From: Halopiger xanaduensis SH-6
Lineage (GTDB): Archaea; Halobacteriota; Halobacteria; Halobacteriales; Natrialbaceae
DNA: 64,000 bases
Direction: 5' to 3'
Assembly: GCF_000217715.1 (NCBI RefSeq)
Contig: NC_015658.1
Location: 372,001-436,000, forward strand
In this document: piece by piece, positions 34,611 through 44,452 of the stretch
How positions within the stretch are numbered: position 1 is the stretch's first letter
How the letters are laid out: every line of letters begins with the position of its first letter
Made by a program: the position numbers and the translations under genes
The notes under the pieces: generated by a model
Databases searched by the model: none
What the model was told of the DNA's origin: nothing
The model's input: the letters and a program-made list of their open reading frames with translations, nothing else

Positions 34611-36881
34611 TTACTCAACAACTGTGAACGACATCGAGAGTCCGCCGCTCGAGACTTCGAACCGACCCGGTTCGACGACCCGCGAGCCGTCTGAGTAAAT
34701 GACGGCGAGATCTGACGGCTTGAGCGTCATCGTCGCCTTCTGTTTTTCGCCAGAGGGGATCGAAACGCGGTCGAAGCCCGCCAACTCGCGGACCGGCGTC
34801 ACCCGCGAACTGACGATGTCACGGACATACAACTGGACGACTTCCGTCCCAGCGCGGTCGCCGCGGTTGGCGACGGTAACGGTGACATCGAGCGAGTTGC
34901 CAACCTCAATCTGGTCGGCGGTACAGTCAATTGATTCGTACTCGAACTCGGCATAACTAAGCCCGTGTCCGAACGCAAACAACGGATCGTACGCGTCGGG
35001 GTGTTCGTCACCGCCGAGCGGTTGAGGATGCGGACGGTGATCGTGGACAAGCGGCAGTTGACTGATCGATCTCGGCATCGAGATTGGAAGCCGTCCGGAT
35101 GGATTCGTCGCGCCGATCAAGATTTCGCCGATTGCCTGGCCGGCCTCGTAGCCCGGGTAGAAAGCCGCGAGCGTCGCGTCGGCGACCTGAACTTCGTCCG
35201 GGATCGCTAGCGGCCGACCCGTGGCGACGACGAGGACTGTCGGCGTTCCCGTGTCGGCGACGCGCTCGAGTAGTCGCCGCTGGGCGTCGGGCAGTCGAAG
35301 CTGCGTCCGGTTTGGGAACGCGTCGTTCGGTCCAGTCATCGACTTCGGACCGAACTCGTGGACGTACCAGTTCTCTCCGCAGACGACGACGGCCGCATCC
35401 GCGCCCACCGCGGCATCCGCGGCCGCCTCGATATTGATTTCCTCACGAACGGTGGCTCCCGGTTCGTACGCGACCGTCGTATCGTCGTCGGTCGCGTTCG
35501 AGAGCCCCTCGAGGATGGTCGTGCCGTGATCCGCGGCGAGGTCGGCGACAGTCCAGCCGCCACAGAGAGCATCGAGGGAGTCGGCGTTCGGTCCGGTCAC
35601 CAGCACCTCGTCGGGGTCATTGAACGGCAACGCATCATCGTTGTCCAGCAGCACCACCGATTCCCGAGCGCACTCGAGCGACAGCTCGCGGTGTGCGCTC
35701 CGCCCGACTACCTCCCGGCTCCGACGGGGGTCGACGTATGGATCGTCGAACAGGCCGAGCCGGAACTTGAGCTCAAGCACCCGTCGAACGCTCTCGTCGA
35801 GCCGCTCCTCCGATAGTCGACCGGACTCAACCAACTCGCACAGGTGCTTCGCGTACTCGGGGCCGCCGATTGAGGCCACGTCGAGACCAGCCCCAACCGC
35901 CTGCGCGGCCGCCTCTTTCGGTGACGACGCGGTTCGGTGCCGATCGTACAGGAACGCGACCCCGTGCCAGTCTGACTGGACGAGCCCGTCGAAGCCGAGA
36001 TCATCCCGCAGCAGCGACGTGAGGTATCGTCGGGAACCGTGGGCTGGCTCGCCATCGACCGCGCTGTAGGTCGGCATCACGGCGGCAACGCCGGCGTCGA
36101 TCGCGCGATCGAAGGGCGGGACGAAGACCCGGTGCAGCGTACTAGGCGAGATGTCGACCGGCGCGGCGTCCTCGCCCCGTGCCGGTGCGCTGTACGCCGG
36201 GAAGTGTTTCACCGTCGCCGCGACCGCCGTCGTCTCGAGCGGATCACGCGATGACGGGTCGCCGCCGGTGTCGTCGGCATTTGAATCCGCATTCTGCAGG
36301 CCCGCGACTTCCGCGGCTGCGAGTTCGCCTACGAGGTGCGGAGACTCGCCGTACGTTTCGTAGGTACGACCCCACCGCGGTTCCCTCGCGACGTCCGCGT
36401 TCGGGGAGTAGTTCATCGTCGCGCCGGTCGCCCGCATCTCGGCTGCCGTCGCGCGAGCGGCTCGCCGGATCAGGGCCGGATTCCAGGTCGCCGCCATCCC
36501 CAGGTTGTGCGGGAAGACGGTCGCTCCTTTCACGTTCGCGTGCCCGTGGACCGCGTCGACTGGAACGAGCAGCGGAATCCCGAGCCGCGTCTCCTCTCGC
36601 GCGATCCGTTGCAGGCGATTCGCGATTCGCGGCACAACAGCTGGACTGTTGTGGCTCGAGAAGCCGGTCGCGAACGGCGTGACCGAGCCGATAGCGTGCT
36701 CGCGAACGGCGTGCTCGACGTCGTCGAGCGTGTAGCTCTCGTACGGATCCGCCTGCACCTCCGAAGCGAAAAGACCGGAGAGCTGGCCGGCCTTCTCCCT
36801 GAGGGTCAGCCGCCCAAGGAGATCCGCCGTCCGCTCGTTGACGGGCGCGGTCTCGTCTTCGTAGGTTGGCGAGGCCGTCAC
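34611..36881 (-). CDS. Family 3 glycoside hydrolase (beta-glucosidase/xylosidase type)
   Basis: 756 residues from a GTG at 36881. An N-terminal (beta/alpha)8 domain carries PVDAVHGHANVKGATVFPHN, KHFPAY (225-230) and the nucleophile Asp304 in GLVQSDWHG; the second alpha/beta sandwich domain (about 380-600) and a C-terminal fibronectin-III-like domain with VTVANRGDRAGTEVVQLYV follow. It hydrolyses terminal beta-linked sugars from oligosaccharides with retention. There is no signal peptide, so it acts on imported sugars. It is divergent from a second GH3 gene about 1.2 kb away, with a small hypothetical between. Confidence 0.93.
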   Translation of the reverse strand: MTASPTYEDETAPVNERTADLLGRLTLREKAGQLSGLFASEVQADPYESYTLDDVEHAVREHAIGSVTPFATGFSSHNSPAVVPRIANRLQRIAREETRLGIPLLVPVDAVHGHANVKGATVFPHNLGMAATWNPALIRRAARATAAEMRATGATMNYSPNADVAREPRWGRTYETYGESPHLVGELAAAEVAGLQNADSNADDTGGDPSSRDPLETTAVAATVKHFPAYSAPARGEDAAPVDISPSTLHRVFVPPFDRAIDAGVAAVMPTYSAVDGEPAHGSRRYLTSLLRDDLGFDGLVQSDWHGVAFLYDRHRTASSPKEAAAQAVGAGLDVASIGGPEYAKHLCELVESGRLSEERLDESVRRVLELKFRLGLFDDPYVDPRRSREVVGRSAHRELSLECARESVVLLDNDDALPFNDPDEVLVTGPNADSLDALCGGWTVADLAADHGTTILEGLSNATDDDTTVAYEPGATVREEINIEAAADAAVGADAAVVVCGENWYVHEFGPKSMTGPNDAFPNRTQLRLPDAQRRLLERVADTGTPTVLVVATGRPLAIPDEVQVADATLAAFYPGYEAGQAIGEILIGATNPSGRLPISMPRSISQLPLVHDHRPHPQPLGGDEHPDAYDPLFAFGHGLSYAEFEYESIDCTADQIEVGNSLDVTVTVANRGDRAGTEVVQLYVRDIVSSRVTPVRELAGFDRVSIPSGEKQKATMTLKPSDLAVIYSDGSRVVEPGRFEVSSGGLSMSFTVVE

Positions 36882-36901
36882 TACCCTATGACTTTGGAAA
36901 G

Positions 36902-36921
36902 CCCGATAATAAACTGTCGGG
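36902..36921 (-). promoter_or_regulatory. TATA box inside a short inverted repeat, GH3 promoter
   Basis: On the reverse strand TTTATTAT is centred about 28 bp before the GTG, enclosed by the arms CCCGA and TCGGG. An operator overlapping the TATA box is plausible; this rests on position and symmetry only. Confidence 0.4.
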
Positions 36922-37005
36922 ATCCGGTTAACGTATTCGAATGATGATGTTATTGACGGATCGGCTGATCGATATCGATAGCCGAAACCTATTAGCTACC
37001 ATATA

Positions 37006-37029
37006 GTAAAACCGTAGTATCGGTTTTAC
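37006..37029. repeat. Perfect 9-bp inverted repeat upstream of the GH3 gene
   Basis: GTAAAACCG-TAGTAT-CGGTTTTAC, about 125 bp upstream of the GH3 start in an AT-rich, gene-free interval (36890-37487). It could be a sugar-responsive operator or a terminator-like structure. Nothing else in the interval is recognisable. Confidence 0.45.
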
Positions 37030-37487
37030 GTTTTATAATCCGCTACTCTTATCAAAGATGTAAATTTCCTCAATTAGGCCCTAATAAGGGGATATAGTCG
37101 AGATAAATTGCTCCCCTCTTTCGAATCCACTTCTTGTTTCAAAATCGGGCTAAATTCCAGCTTCACCTGTTTTAACGTACTGATTTACCGGCTTTATCAA
37201 GTTAGCAATCTCCATTCTATACATAATATACTAAACATACAGTCGTATATTATCGTTCGTCTGTGTTCGCGACTCTGAATCGCGGTTGTGAAATACTCAT
37301 CGTAAGGATAGTACTGAAGGTATTGTGATCAGGGATCGAAGTTGTTAGTCAAATCGCCCGGTCAAACAGATTCCATTACAGATGTATGGATGTAAAATTG
37401 GGTGTTGTCAGTCGAGCAGAGCTCGTCCGGAGTGACTCGGGACGAGTCGCGGTTCCGCAACGAGCGGAAGACGCCGAGACGAACGCG

Positions 37488-37856
37488 CTACTCGAGGTCG
37501 TATTCGGCGGCGCTGTACGCGAGGATATCAGTGATTTCCTTACCTTCAATACCTTCGAGACTCTCGAGGCCGAGCACCATTAACAGCGGGTAGAAGTCCC
37601 GCAACTTCTGGAGGTCGTGGCCCTCGGCGCGCATGCACTCGTAGCTGGTTTCGCGAAACGCCAGTTCGATCTCCTCGCGAAGCCCCTCGGGGAGGTAGAT
37701 CGTCAGGTTCTCCCACTCCTCTTTGACGTTGGTCACCTCGATCGGTTCGTACTCGTCCTCCTCGTCGGTGTTCACCCAGAACTTCGCGAAGTCACCGTTC
37801 GCCGGTTCGTCGTCCGGATCGTCGCTCGTCGGCGGTTCGGAACCGTCACCGCTCAT
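37488..37856 (-). CDS. Haloarchaeal hypothetical, possible ribbon-helix-helix-like protein
   Basis: 122 residues from an ATG at 37856, chosen because GGAGGTGA lies about 5 bp before it on the reverse strand, a good Shine-Dalgarno match. The first 35 residues are acidic and disordered. Then NLTIYLPEGLREEIELAFRE could be a strand-helix like a ribbon-helix-helix, followed by two helices (LQKLRDFYPLLMVLGLESLE). I recognise the type from haloarchaeal plasmids but not a function. It sits between two GH3 genes without obvious linkage. Confidence 0.65.
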   Translation of the reverse strand: MSGDGSEPPTSDDPDDEPANGDFAKFWVNTDEEDEYEPIEVTNVKEEWENLTIYLPEGLREEIELAFRETSYECMRAEGHDLQKLRDFYPLLMVLGLESLEGIEGKEITDILAYSAAEYDLE

Positions 37857-38079
37857 ATAGGTCACCTCCGGTACGTCGGTCCGACCGCGTCCGTCTCGCG
37901 AGTATTGCTCGTCCAACCATCAGGACGTAGTTGCGTCGTCGTCGATTTATATGTTGGGCTACCGAGGTCGATCATCCTCGGTCCGTCGGCGAGAACCGGC
38001 CAGTTTCACCGATTCGGCAGTATTATAGGTCGTCCATTGGTGTTCGTGCACTGTATGCAGACTCAGGAGGACCGATAGC

Positions 38080-40170
38080 ATGTCCGATACCGCAGCACTC
38101 GTCGACGACCTCACGCTTGAGGAGAAGATCGAACTCCTCCACGGATCGCTCGACCCGGACGGGAAGGCGACCGGCTACGTCCCCGCGAACGATCGGGTCG
38201 GCACCCCGCCGTTGAAGATGGTCGACGGCCCGCTCGGCGTGCGGGCGATGGGGGAGCGGGCGACCGCGTTTCCCTCGTCGATCTCGCTCGCGTCGTCGTG
38301 GCGGCCGGACCTGGCCCGGGAGTTCGGCGCGGCGCTCGGTCGAGAGACCGCTGCCCACGATCAGGACGTCTTGCTCGGACCGGGCGTCAACATCGTCCGG
38401 GTCCCACACGGCGGACGGAACTTCGAGTACTACAGCGAGGATCCGCACCTCACGTCCCGGGTCGGCGTCGGAACCATCGACGGCATCCAGTCGGAAGGGG
38501 TCGCGGCGACGGTCAAACATTACGTTGCGAACAACCAGGAGACGAACCGCTACGAGGTCAGCGCCGACGTCAGCGAGCGGGCGCTGCGCGAAATTTACCT
38601 GCCTGCGTTCCGCGCGGCCGTCGAGGAGGCCGACGTCCTGTCCGTGATGACGGCGTACAACCGGGTCAACGGCACCCACATGAGCGATCATGAGCGTCTC
38701 CTCACGGACGTCCTGAAAGACGAGTGGAGGTTCGACGGCGTCGTCGTCTCCGACTGGTGGGGCACCCGCAGCACCGGCGACGCGGCGCTGGCCGGCCTTG
38801 ACCTCGAGATGCCCGGCGTCGAACTCAAGGAGTACATCCCCGAGGAGGCGGCCGAGGCGGTGGACGCGACTGACGACGAGGACGGCGAACTGCCGCCGCT
38901 TCCCGACGTGCCGGCTTACTTCGGCGAGCCGCTCCGCGAGGCCGCCGAGGCCGGCGAGGTCGACGAGTCGGTGCTCGACGAGAAGCTCTCGCGGCTCTTC
39001 GGGCTCATGGAGGCGACCGGTTGCTTCGACGACGGGGACCGCGAGGGCGTGCTCGACACCGAGGAGCACCGTCGGCTGGCCCGTGAGATAGCGATCGAGG
39101 GGACGGTCATGCTACGAAACGACGACGCGCTCCCCCTCGCGGCGGACGATTCGATCGCCCTCGTCGGGCCGAACGCCGACGCGGCCAAGCTCGGCGGCGG
39201 GGGCTCCTCCGAGGTCTCGGCGTTCACCGAAACGAGCCCCCTCGAGGGACTCGAGGACCGCGCGGTCGATGTTCGGTTCGAACGCGGAGTCTCGCCGATC
39301 GCCGAATCGTCGTTCTTCGACGACGGCGATGACGACGATACCGCCGACGAGGAGACGAGCATCGACGACGCAGTCGCGGCCGCTGCCGAGGCCGACTGCG
39401 CGGTGGTCGTCGCGCAGGACGACGCCTCTGAGTTCAAAGACCGGTCCGACATCGAACTCCCTGGCGACCAGAACGAGCTGATCTCGGCCGTCGCCGACGC
39501 CGCCGACCGGACGGTCGTCGTCCTCCGGACCAGCGGCCCCGTCGAGATGCCGTGGCTCGAGGCCGTCGACGCCGTTCTCGAGACGTGGTACCCCGGCCAG
39601 ACCGACGGCGAGGCCCTCGCCGACGTCCTGTTCGGCGATGCCGATCCCGGCGGTCGGCTCCCGGTGACGTTCGGCCGATCGGCGGCGGACTATCCGACCG
39701 CCGACGAGGGGTCATTCCCGGGCGTCGACGACGTCGCCGACTACGACGAGGGCGTCTTCGTCGGCTACCGCCACTTCGACGAACATGACCTCGAGCCGCT
39801 GTTCCCGTTCGGACACGGGCTCTCGTACGCGACCATCGAGTACGAGGACGTCACCGTCACCGAGACCGACGACGGGGTCGAGGTCGCCGTCGACCTCCAC
39901 AACGCGAGCGACCGCGCCGGCAAGGAGGTCGTCCAGGTCTACGCCGAGAGGGCGGCCGCGCCGGTTCCGACCCCTGAGCGCGAACTCGCCGGATTCGAAC
40001 CGGTCTCGCTCGAGGCGGGCGAGTCGACGACGGTGACCGTCGCGCTCGAGGCCGAGGACTTCGCGTACTACGACGAAGACGACGGTTGGACGGTCCCCAG
40101 CGGGACGAACGGCGTCTCGGTGGGCCGATCGTCTCGAGACGCGGAAGCGACGATCGACGTCGACGTCTAA
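38080..40170 (+). CDS. Second family 3 glycoside hydrolase
   Basis: 696 residues. The barrel domain has KMVDGPLGVRAM, KHYVANNQETNR (146-157) and nucleophile Asp225 in VVVSDWWGTRS. The sandwich domain starts near 340 (IEGTVMLRNDDALPLA), with LRTSGPVEMPW and ETWYPGQTDGEALADVLFGD, and a C-terminal FnIII-like domain contains HNASDRAGKEVVQVYAE. It has no signal peptide and is only distantly similar to the GH3 at 34611, so they likely have different sugar specificities. AGGAGG lies 9-15 bp before the ATG. The domain spacing resembles bacterial beta-glucosidases of the NNQE type. Confidence 0.93.
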   Translation: MSDTAALVDDLTLEEKIELLHGSLDPDGKATGYVPANDRVGTPPLKMVDGPLGVRAMGERATAFPSSISLASSWRPDLAREFGAALGRETAAHDQDVLLGPGVNIVRVPHGGRNFEYYSEDPHLTSRVGVGTIDGIQSEGVAATVKHYVANNQETNRYEVSADVSERALREIYLPAFRAAVEEADVLSVMTAYNRVNGTHMSDHERLLTDVLKDEWRFDGVVVSDWWGTRSTGDAALAGLDLEMPGVELKEYIPEEAAEAVDATDDEDGELPPLPDVPAYFGEPLREAAEAGEVDESVLDEKLSRLFGLMEATGCFDDGDREGVLDTEEHRRLAREIAIEGTVMLRNDDALPLAADDSIALVGPNADAAKLGGGGSSEVSAFTETSPLEGLEDRAVDVRFERGVSPIAESSFFDDGDDDDTADEETSIDDAVAAAAEADCAVVVAQDDASEFKDRSDIELPGDQNELISAVADAADRTVVVLRTSGPVEMPWLEAVDAVLETWYPGQTDGEALADVLFGDADPGGRLPVTFGRSAADYPTADEGSFPGVDDVADYDEGVFVGYRHFDEHDLEPLFPFGHGLSYATIEYEDVTVTETDDGVEVAVDLHNASDRAGKEVVQVYAERAAAPVPTPERELAGFEPVSLEAGESTTVTVALEAEDFAYYDEDDGWTVPSGTNGVSVGRSSRDAEATIDVDV

Positions 40171-40318
40171 TCCCCTCGCGAGGAGCAGGTTTCGTAGCTG
40201 ATCGCCTTCGCGAACGTTGCTGTTCCGACAGCTACCGCCCGCGAACCAGCGTCGGCCGGAGACGGCATCGTTTGCGACGACGATTGAATTTTTGTCCCCT
40301 TCGTGAGTCTCGTTTTAT

Positions 40319-40825
40319 ATGGCGATAGAAACCGTACTGGTAGCCGTCGGTGACCAGGACAGTGACCGTATCGACCGACTGACCTCGACCGCAGTCGAAA
40401 TCGCCGATCCGCTCGAGGCGACGGTAATCGTCGCCCACGTGTTTCCCGACGAACCGGCATCCCTTCCTGAGGGCGTGTTGCCGATCGCGGGGCAACATCG
40501 ACCGTACGTCCTCTCGGACGCGGAGTACGACGAGGCGGTCAACCCGTCCGCGGCGGACGACGACTCGGTCGCCGACGCCACGATTCGCCACGAAATCGTC
40601 CATGAGATCGTCGATCGACTCGAGGAGACCGGCGTCGATTACGAGACCCGCGGCGCGGTCGGCGAGCCGGGTGACGCGCTCGTGACGCTCGCGGACGAGG
40701 TCGACGCCGACCGAGTCGTCGTCGGCGGGCGGCAGCGATCGCCGACGGACAAGGTCGTGTTCGGAAGTGTCGCGCAGGACGTGCTTCTGTCGTCGCCGTG
40801 TCCGGTTACGTTTGTTCGCGACTAG
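40319..40825 (+). CDS. Universal stress protein (UspA family)
   Basis: 168 residues. The fold starts with IETVLVAVGDQDSDRIDRLT and ends with ADRVVVGGRQRSPTDKVVFG SVAQDVLLSSPCPV, i.e. the GG-(x2-3)-R-x(7-9)-G-S/T ATP-binding pattern in a slightly altered form. It should be a cytoplasmic dimeric nucleotide-binding protein. The ATG overlaps a TTTTATAT box, so the promoter must lie further upstream. From 40826 to 41127 there is no gene. Confidence 0.88.
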   Translation: MAIETVLVAVGDQDSDRIDRLTSTAVEIADPLEATVIVAHVFPDEPASLPEGVLPIAGQHRPYVLSDAEYDEAVNPSAADDDSVADATIRHEIVHEIVDRLEETGVDYETRGAVGEPGDALVTLADEVDADRVVVGGRQRSPTDKVVFGSVAQDVLLSSPCPVTFVRD

Positions 40826-41127
40826 TGACCGATCCCGTCCGCGGCCCGAACCGCGTTCGATACTGAGTCGATCGACGAGAGCGCTCGCTTAGACCCGTTC
40901 CCTTCCTTCGGTACGGATGACCGTTATCGAGAGACGGGTGCCGAATCAGCACGCCGTTCTCCGCCATCGTAATATTTTACTATAGTTAATGTAAATGGTC
41001 GGTAGACGCTGGGTTCGAGTAACAGACCCACGATCGAAAATGACAGCAAACGTACTCGGAGTAACCGAGGGTATTGGACGAGTGACAACGCTGTGCTCCG
41101 TCGCAGCGAATTTCGAGGTGACGTCGG

Positions 41128-42357
41128 ATGTCTGAACAGGGAGAGAAATCATGGCTGACGATCGGAACGTTACTGCTGGCGACGACGCTGGTCGCACTTT
41201 CCGGCGGCATCGTCAATCCGATCCTGCCGGCGATCGAGAACGCGTTCCCGAACGTGCCGAACGCCGGAACGCTCGCGCAGTTGGTCAGCACACTGACCGG
41301 ACTGATCATCGCCATCTTCGCGCCGATCATCGGCGTGCTGGTGGATCGATACGGTCGCAAGTCGATTCTGGTCGGTTCGATTATCATCTACGGAATCGGC
41401 CCGAGTTTGGCGTACTTCCTCGACTCACTGTACCTGATCCTCGCGACCCGGGTCTTCCTCGGGATCGCCGTCGCCGGGATCATGGTGAGTTCGACGACCC
41501 TCATCGCCGACTACTTCTCGGGCAAGCGTCGGGAAACCGTGATGGGCTGGCAGGGCGCGATGATGCCGTTCGGCGCCGCCGTCGCCATGGTTGCGGGCGG
41601 CGTCATCGCCGACCTCAACTGGCGGACCGCGTTCCTGACCTACCTCGTCGCGTTTCTCATGCTCCCGCTCGTCGTCCGCTACATCGACGAACCGGACATC
41701 GACACGAACGGCGAGGAGACGTCGCTCCCGTCGCTGACCGAGGTTCGTGAGATCCTCAGCGGGCTGCCGCTGGCGTTCCTCGCGGGCGTGTACCTGACGA
41801 TGTTCATCGGCATGATCGGGTACAACCAGATCAACGTCGAGATTCCGTTCTACCTGCAGACGGTCACGTCGGTCAGCGGCACGATGACCGGCATCGCGAT
41901 TGCCGCTGTCTCGGTCGCCGCCGGTCTCGTCTCGCTGAACTTCGACCGCATCCGCGAGCGACTCCACCCAGTGGCGATCATCGCGTGTATCTTCGCCGCG
42001 GCCGGCGTCGGCTTCCTGATCGCGGGGCTGACCGGGAGCTACTGGATCATCGTCGTCGGAATCATCATCGCGGGGGCTGGGCTCATCCTGCTCACGCCGA
42101 CGATGAACTACTGGGTTGCATCCCGGATCACCGAACAGTACCGCGGCCGAGCGCTCAGCGGCGTCACGACGACCCAGTTCCTTGGGATGTTCATGTCGCC
42201 GATCGCCGCACAGCCGCTCATCAGCAGCCTCGGTAACGGCCAAGCGCTGGTTGCGATGGGTGGGCTAGGATTCGGGCTCATGGTTCTGTTCGCCGTCATG
42301 GCGCTGCGAGGGCGTTCGGTATCGGACACTGCCTCTCCGCCACAGCCGAACGACTGA
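41128..42357 (+). CDS. Major facilitator superfamily transporter
   Basis: 409 residues with twelve predicted membrane helices. The loop between helices 2 and 3 contains GVLVDRYGRKSILVG, the MFS signature (G-x3-D-R-x-GRK). A short central loop (DEPDIDTNGEETSLPSLTEV) separates the two halves. The family exports drugs or moves small metabolites with H+; the short central loop and the sequence near helix 1 (LSGGIVNPILPAIE) fit the drug-efflux subgroup. No adjacent regulator, so the substrate is unknown. Confidence 0.92.
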   Translation: MSEQGEKSWLTIGTLLLATTLVALSGGIVNPILPAIENAFPNVPNAGTLAQLVSTLTGLIIAIFAPIIGVLVDRYGRKSILVGSIIIYGIGPSLAYFLDSLYLILATRVFLGIAVAGIMVSSTTLIADYFSGKRRETVMGWQGAMMPFGAAVAMVAGGVIADLNWRTAFLTYLVAFLMLPLVVRYIDEPDIDTNGEETSLPSLTEVREILSGLPLAFLAGVYLTMFIGMIGYNQINVEIPFYLQTVTSVSGTMTGIAIAAVSVAAGLVSLNFDRIRERLHPVAIIACIFAAAGVGFLIAGLTGSYWIIVVGIIIAGAGLILLTPTMNYWVASRITEQYRGRALSGVTTTQFLGMFMSPIAAQPLISSLGNGQALVAMGGLGFGLMVLFAVMALRGRSVSDTASPPQPND

Positions 42358-42956
42358 CCATCTCAATACTTTTGTCGGAATCCGTGTCACAACCTCGGAG
42401 ACGCGCTGTAACGACTGCTGGGGGGTGACAATACCTGTATCAGCGAGATCAGTGACGGGCAGGAGAGCCTTCGCTTCGCCGATATCTGCCGGCGAAGCAT
42501 CAGCATGTCTTGCTCGCGGTCAATGCGGTCTGTTTCGAACTGCTCTAGATCGGCTCCGGTGGTGAACACGGAATCAGACCTGGGGACTCACATTGGGTGC
42601 GCTCGAGCGCATGTCACGCCTCTCTGCTCGAACAAACAGTCCGTGTCGTAAAAGCTCAGTTTGTCTTCGAGTCTCGATAGCAAGTGATGCTGACATCATC
42701 AATGAACAAGACGATCTTCATGAAGTCGAGTTTGGCCAGACTGAGCTGGTAGAGGTTGTCTGACTCCGATAGTTTACCGGGATACCTATGCCCCGAACTC
42801 AATCGCTCTATGTATCGTCGAGCCATCGTAGACGCTCATTGGGACGGCCTTGACAGCCGACCGAATCGACGCCAGCGCAGCATTCAGGAACGTCTCGGAC
42901 ATGGTCTGTGTGCGTCGCTCGTTTAATCGGATGATAGCTCGACGACGGTACTGTCT
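42358..42956. other. Decayed interval, origin not recognised
   Basis: Short coding-like pieces occur on the reverse strand (MSETFLNAALASIRSAVKAV near 42900, and LAKLDFMKIVLFIDDVS near 42710) but stops and frame changes interrupt them. They may be remains of a transposase or an accessory gene; I cannot name the family. Confidence 0.4.
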
Positions 42957-43590
42957 AGCTTAGCACCTCCGCTGGTGTCTGTTTGTTGAGTGACTGATTC
43001 GGACACTGTGTGTTATAGTAGTGTGCGAACCCTTCAAGACACTCTCTGACGCTCGCCCGACTGCCGACCCACGAGTTATGGAAGTGATCGATCCGCATTT
43101 TGAGCGCGTGAGACTACTCTTCGATGTGGTTTCGACCAACGTAGTCGAGGTGACCGCTCAATCCTAAACGAGAGAGGGTAGTCAGATAGTCGGCACCATC
43201 GATGAGAAACTCAGCGCCGGAGAGATCGTGTTTCTCGGCGAGTCCATGCAGAAACGCAGCAGATGAATCGGTACCTCGCCGTCCAAAGAGCGCTACATCG
43301 AGAATGAGTTTCGTGTCGAAGTCTATTGCAGCGTATGTTCAAGATCGGCCGTCGTTAATCCTGACAGCGGTTTAATCAACTGCGACTCGCGACGGCTTCA
43401 CCGTCAGCAGGTCTAGAACGATATCAGAAAGAAGATATATCCAGTTCCAGATTGTTTGGTGAGACCGTTCAACGCCGAGTGAGTGAAGAATCGCTTGTGT
43501 CTCCCGAAGCGAACAACCGATTACGTGGACCCAGACGGCGAACGCCCTGTCGGACGTCGCCGTCCACTCACGCTCCCAACTCCGCTGGCT
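42957..43590 (-). pseudogene. IS6-family transposase, inactivated
   Basis: The reverse strand can be read from TSDRAFAVWVHVIGCSLRET through LGVERSHQTIWNWIYLL, VKPSRVAVD, TYAAIDFDTKLILDVALFG, GAEFLIDGADYLTTLSRLG and FHNSWVGSRASVRECLEGFA to NTQCPNQSLNKQTPAEVLS. These match the DDE core of haloarchaeal IS6 (ISH14/15-like) transposases, with catalytic Asp residues in AVD and LIDG. At least three stop codons interrupt it (after AVD, after NDGRS and after HIEE). The 5' end joins a GC-rich block. Confidence 0.8.
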
Positions 43591-44090
43591 GGCGCAGGGT
43601 GAGACGAGATGCTTCGCAGTTCAGCGGCAAACCCCGTCGCAGCGCGGGCAAACGCTGCACCGACCACTTCAAGGGGAGTGACTCTGCGATCAAACGGACA
43701 CGTTTGTGGGAAACCCTGTGGGCGGCAAAGGTTTCGACGCCCGTCAGCGAGGAGTCCCAGCGCGGCGACTCGCTGAGTCGGCGGGCTGGAGCCCGCAGCC
43801 ACGGAGGTCGAACGCCGAGCCGTCTCCGCAGAGCGGGACGGAGTGTGCACGCCTGCTGGCTAAGAGAAGGAGCCCGCGCGGCCGGGTCACGCGGGAAGTT
43901 GCTCTCGCCAGCAGGTTGTGCCGGAGTCACGCGCAAGAGAGATGACTGGAGGGAGGCGGGAAGCTGTCGTCTCCCGTAGGTCCGCACGCTCGCAGAGCGC
44001 GTCGGAACCTGGACTTCGATTTCGCGCCCGGAATCGCTAGCGAAGCGGTCTGCACCACGGACGGCCCGCCGCGAACGCAACGATGTCCGT
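43591..44090. other. Unexplained GC-rich block
   Basis: About 500 bp, much more GC-rich than both flanks, with long stop-free frames in several phases on both strands but no frame that looks like protein (Arg/Ser/Pro-rich, no conserved segments). Repeated short GC-rich half-palindromes (for example GGCTGGAGCCCGCAGCC near 43785) suggest secondary structure. It may be a structured RNA, an IS end or imported sequence. From 44091 to 44452 nothing else is seen. Confidence 0.4.
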
Positions 44091-44452
44091 GAGCAACCAG
44101 CCGTCCGTAGTCAGGCCGGTAAGCAAGACTCCCGAGAGGCAGATCTGTTTGATCTGCCGACGCGCGACAATCGAAGGAAACGGGAGGACTGTGGTGCGGC
44201 TTGAGTCCGAGTCAGCTCGAGCTGGGGTGAATCTAGCTGAGTTTAGTATAGTATCGAATCAGGGTCGTCTTTCTACTCCGTTCAGATGCGAATCTCACAT
44301 TGGATCTTCCATCAGCTATTGGTGATGTTGGTTAAGTTGTGCTGAATACAGGGTGCGATGTCTCATGAGATTCGGCTTGGTTTGGACAGTGACGATCGGT
44401 ATTGGGTATCCACGTATCGGGCAGATTTCACCAATCAATACGTCTGTGATGC

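Noticed and set aside
42387-42569. Reverse 60-codon ORF after the MFS gene
   Set aside because: No start context or conserved segment; lies in decayed DNA.
43452-43979. 175-codon forward ORF and a 170-codon reverse ORF in the GC-rich block
   Set aside because: Both are Arg/Ser/Pro-rich with no domain character; openness is explained by GC content.
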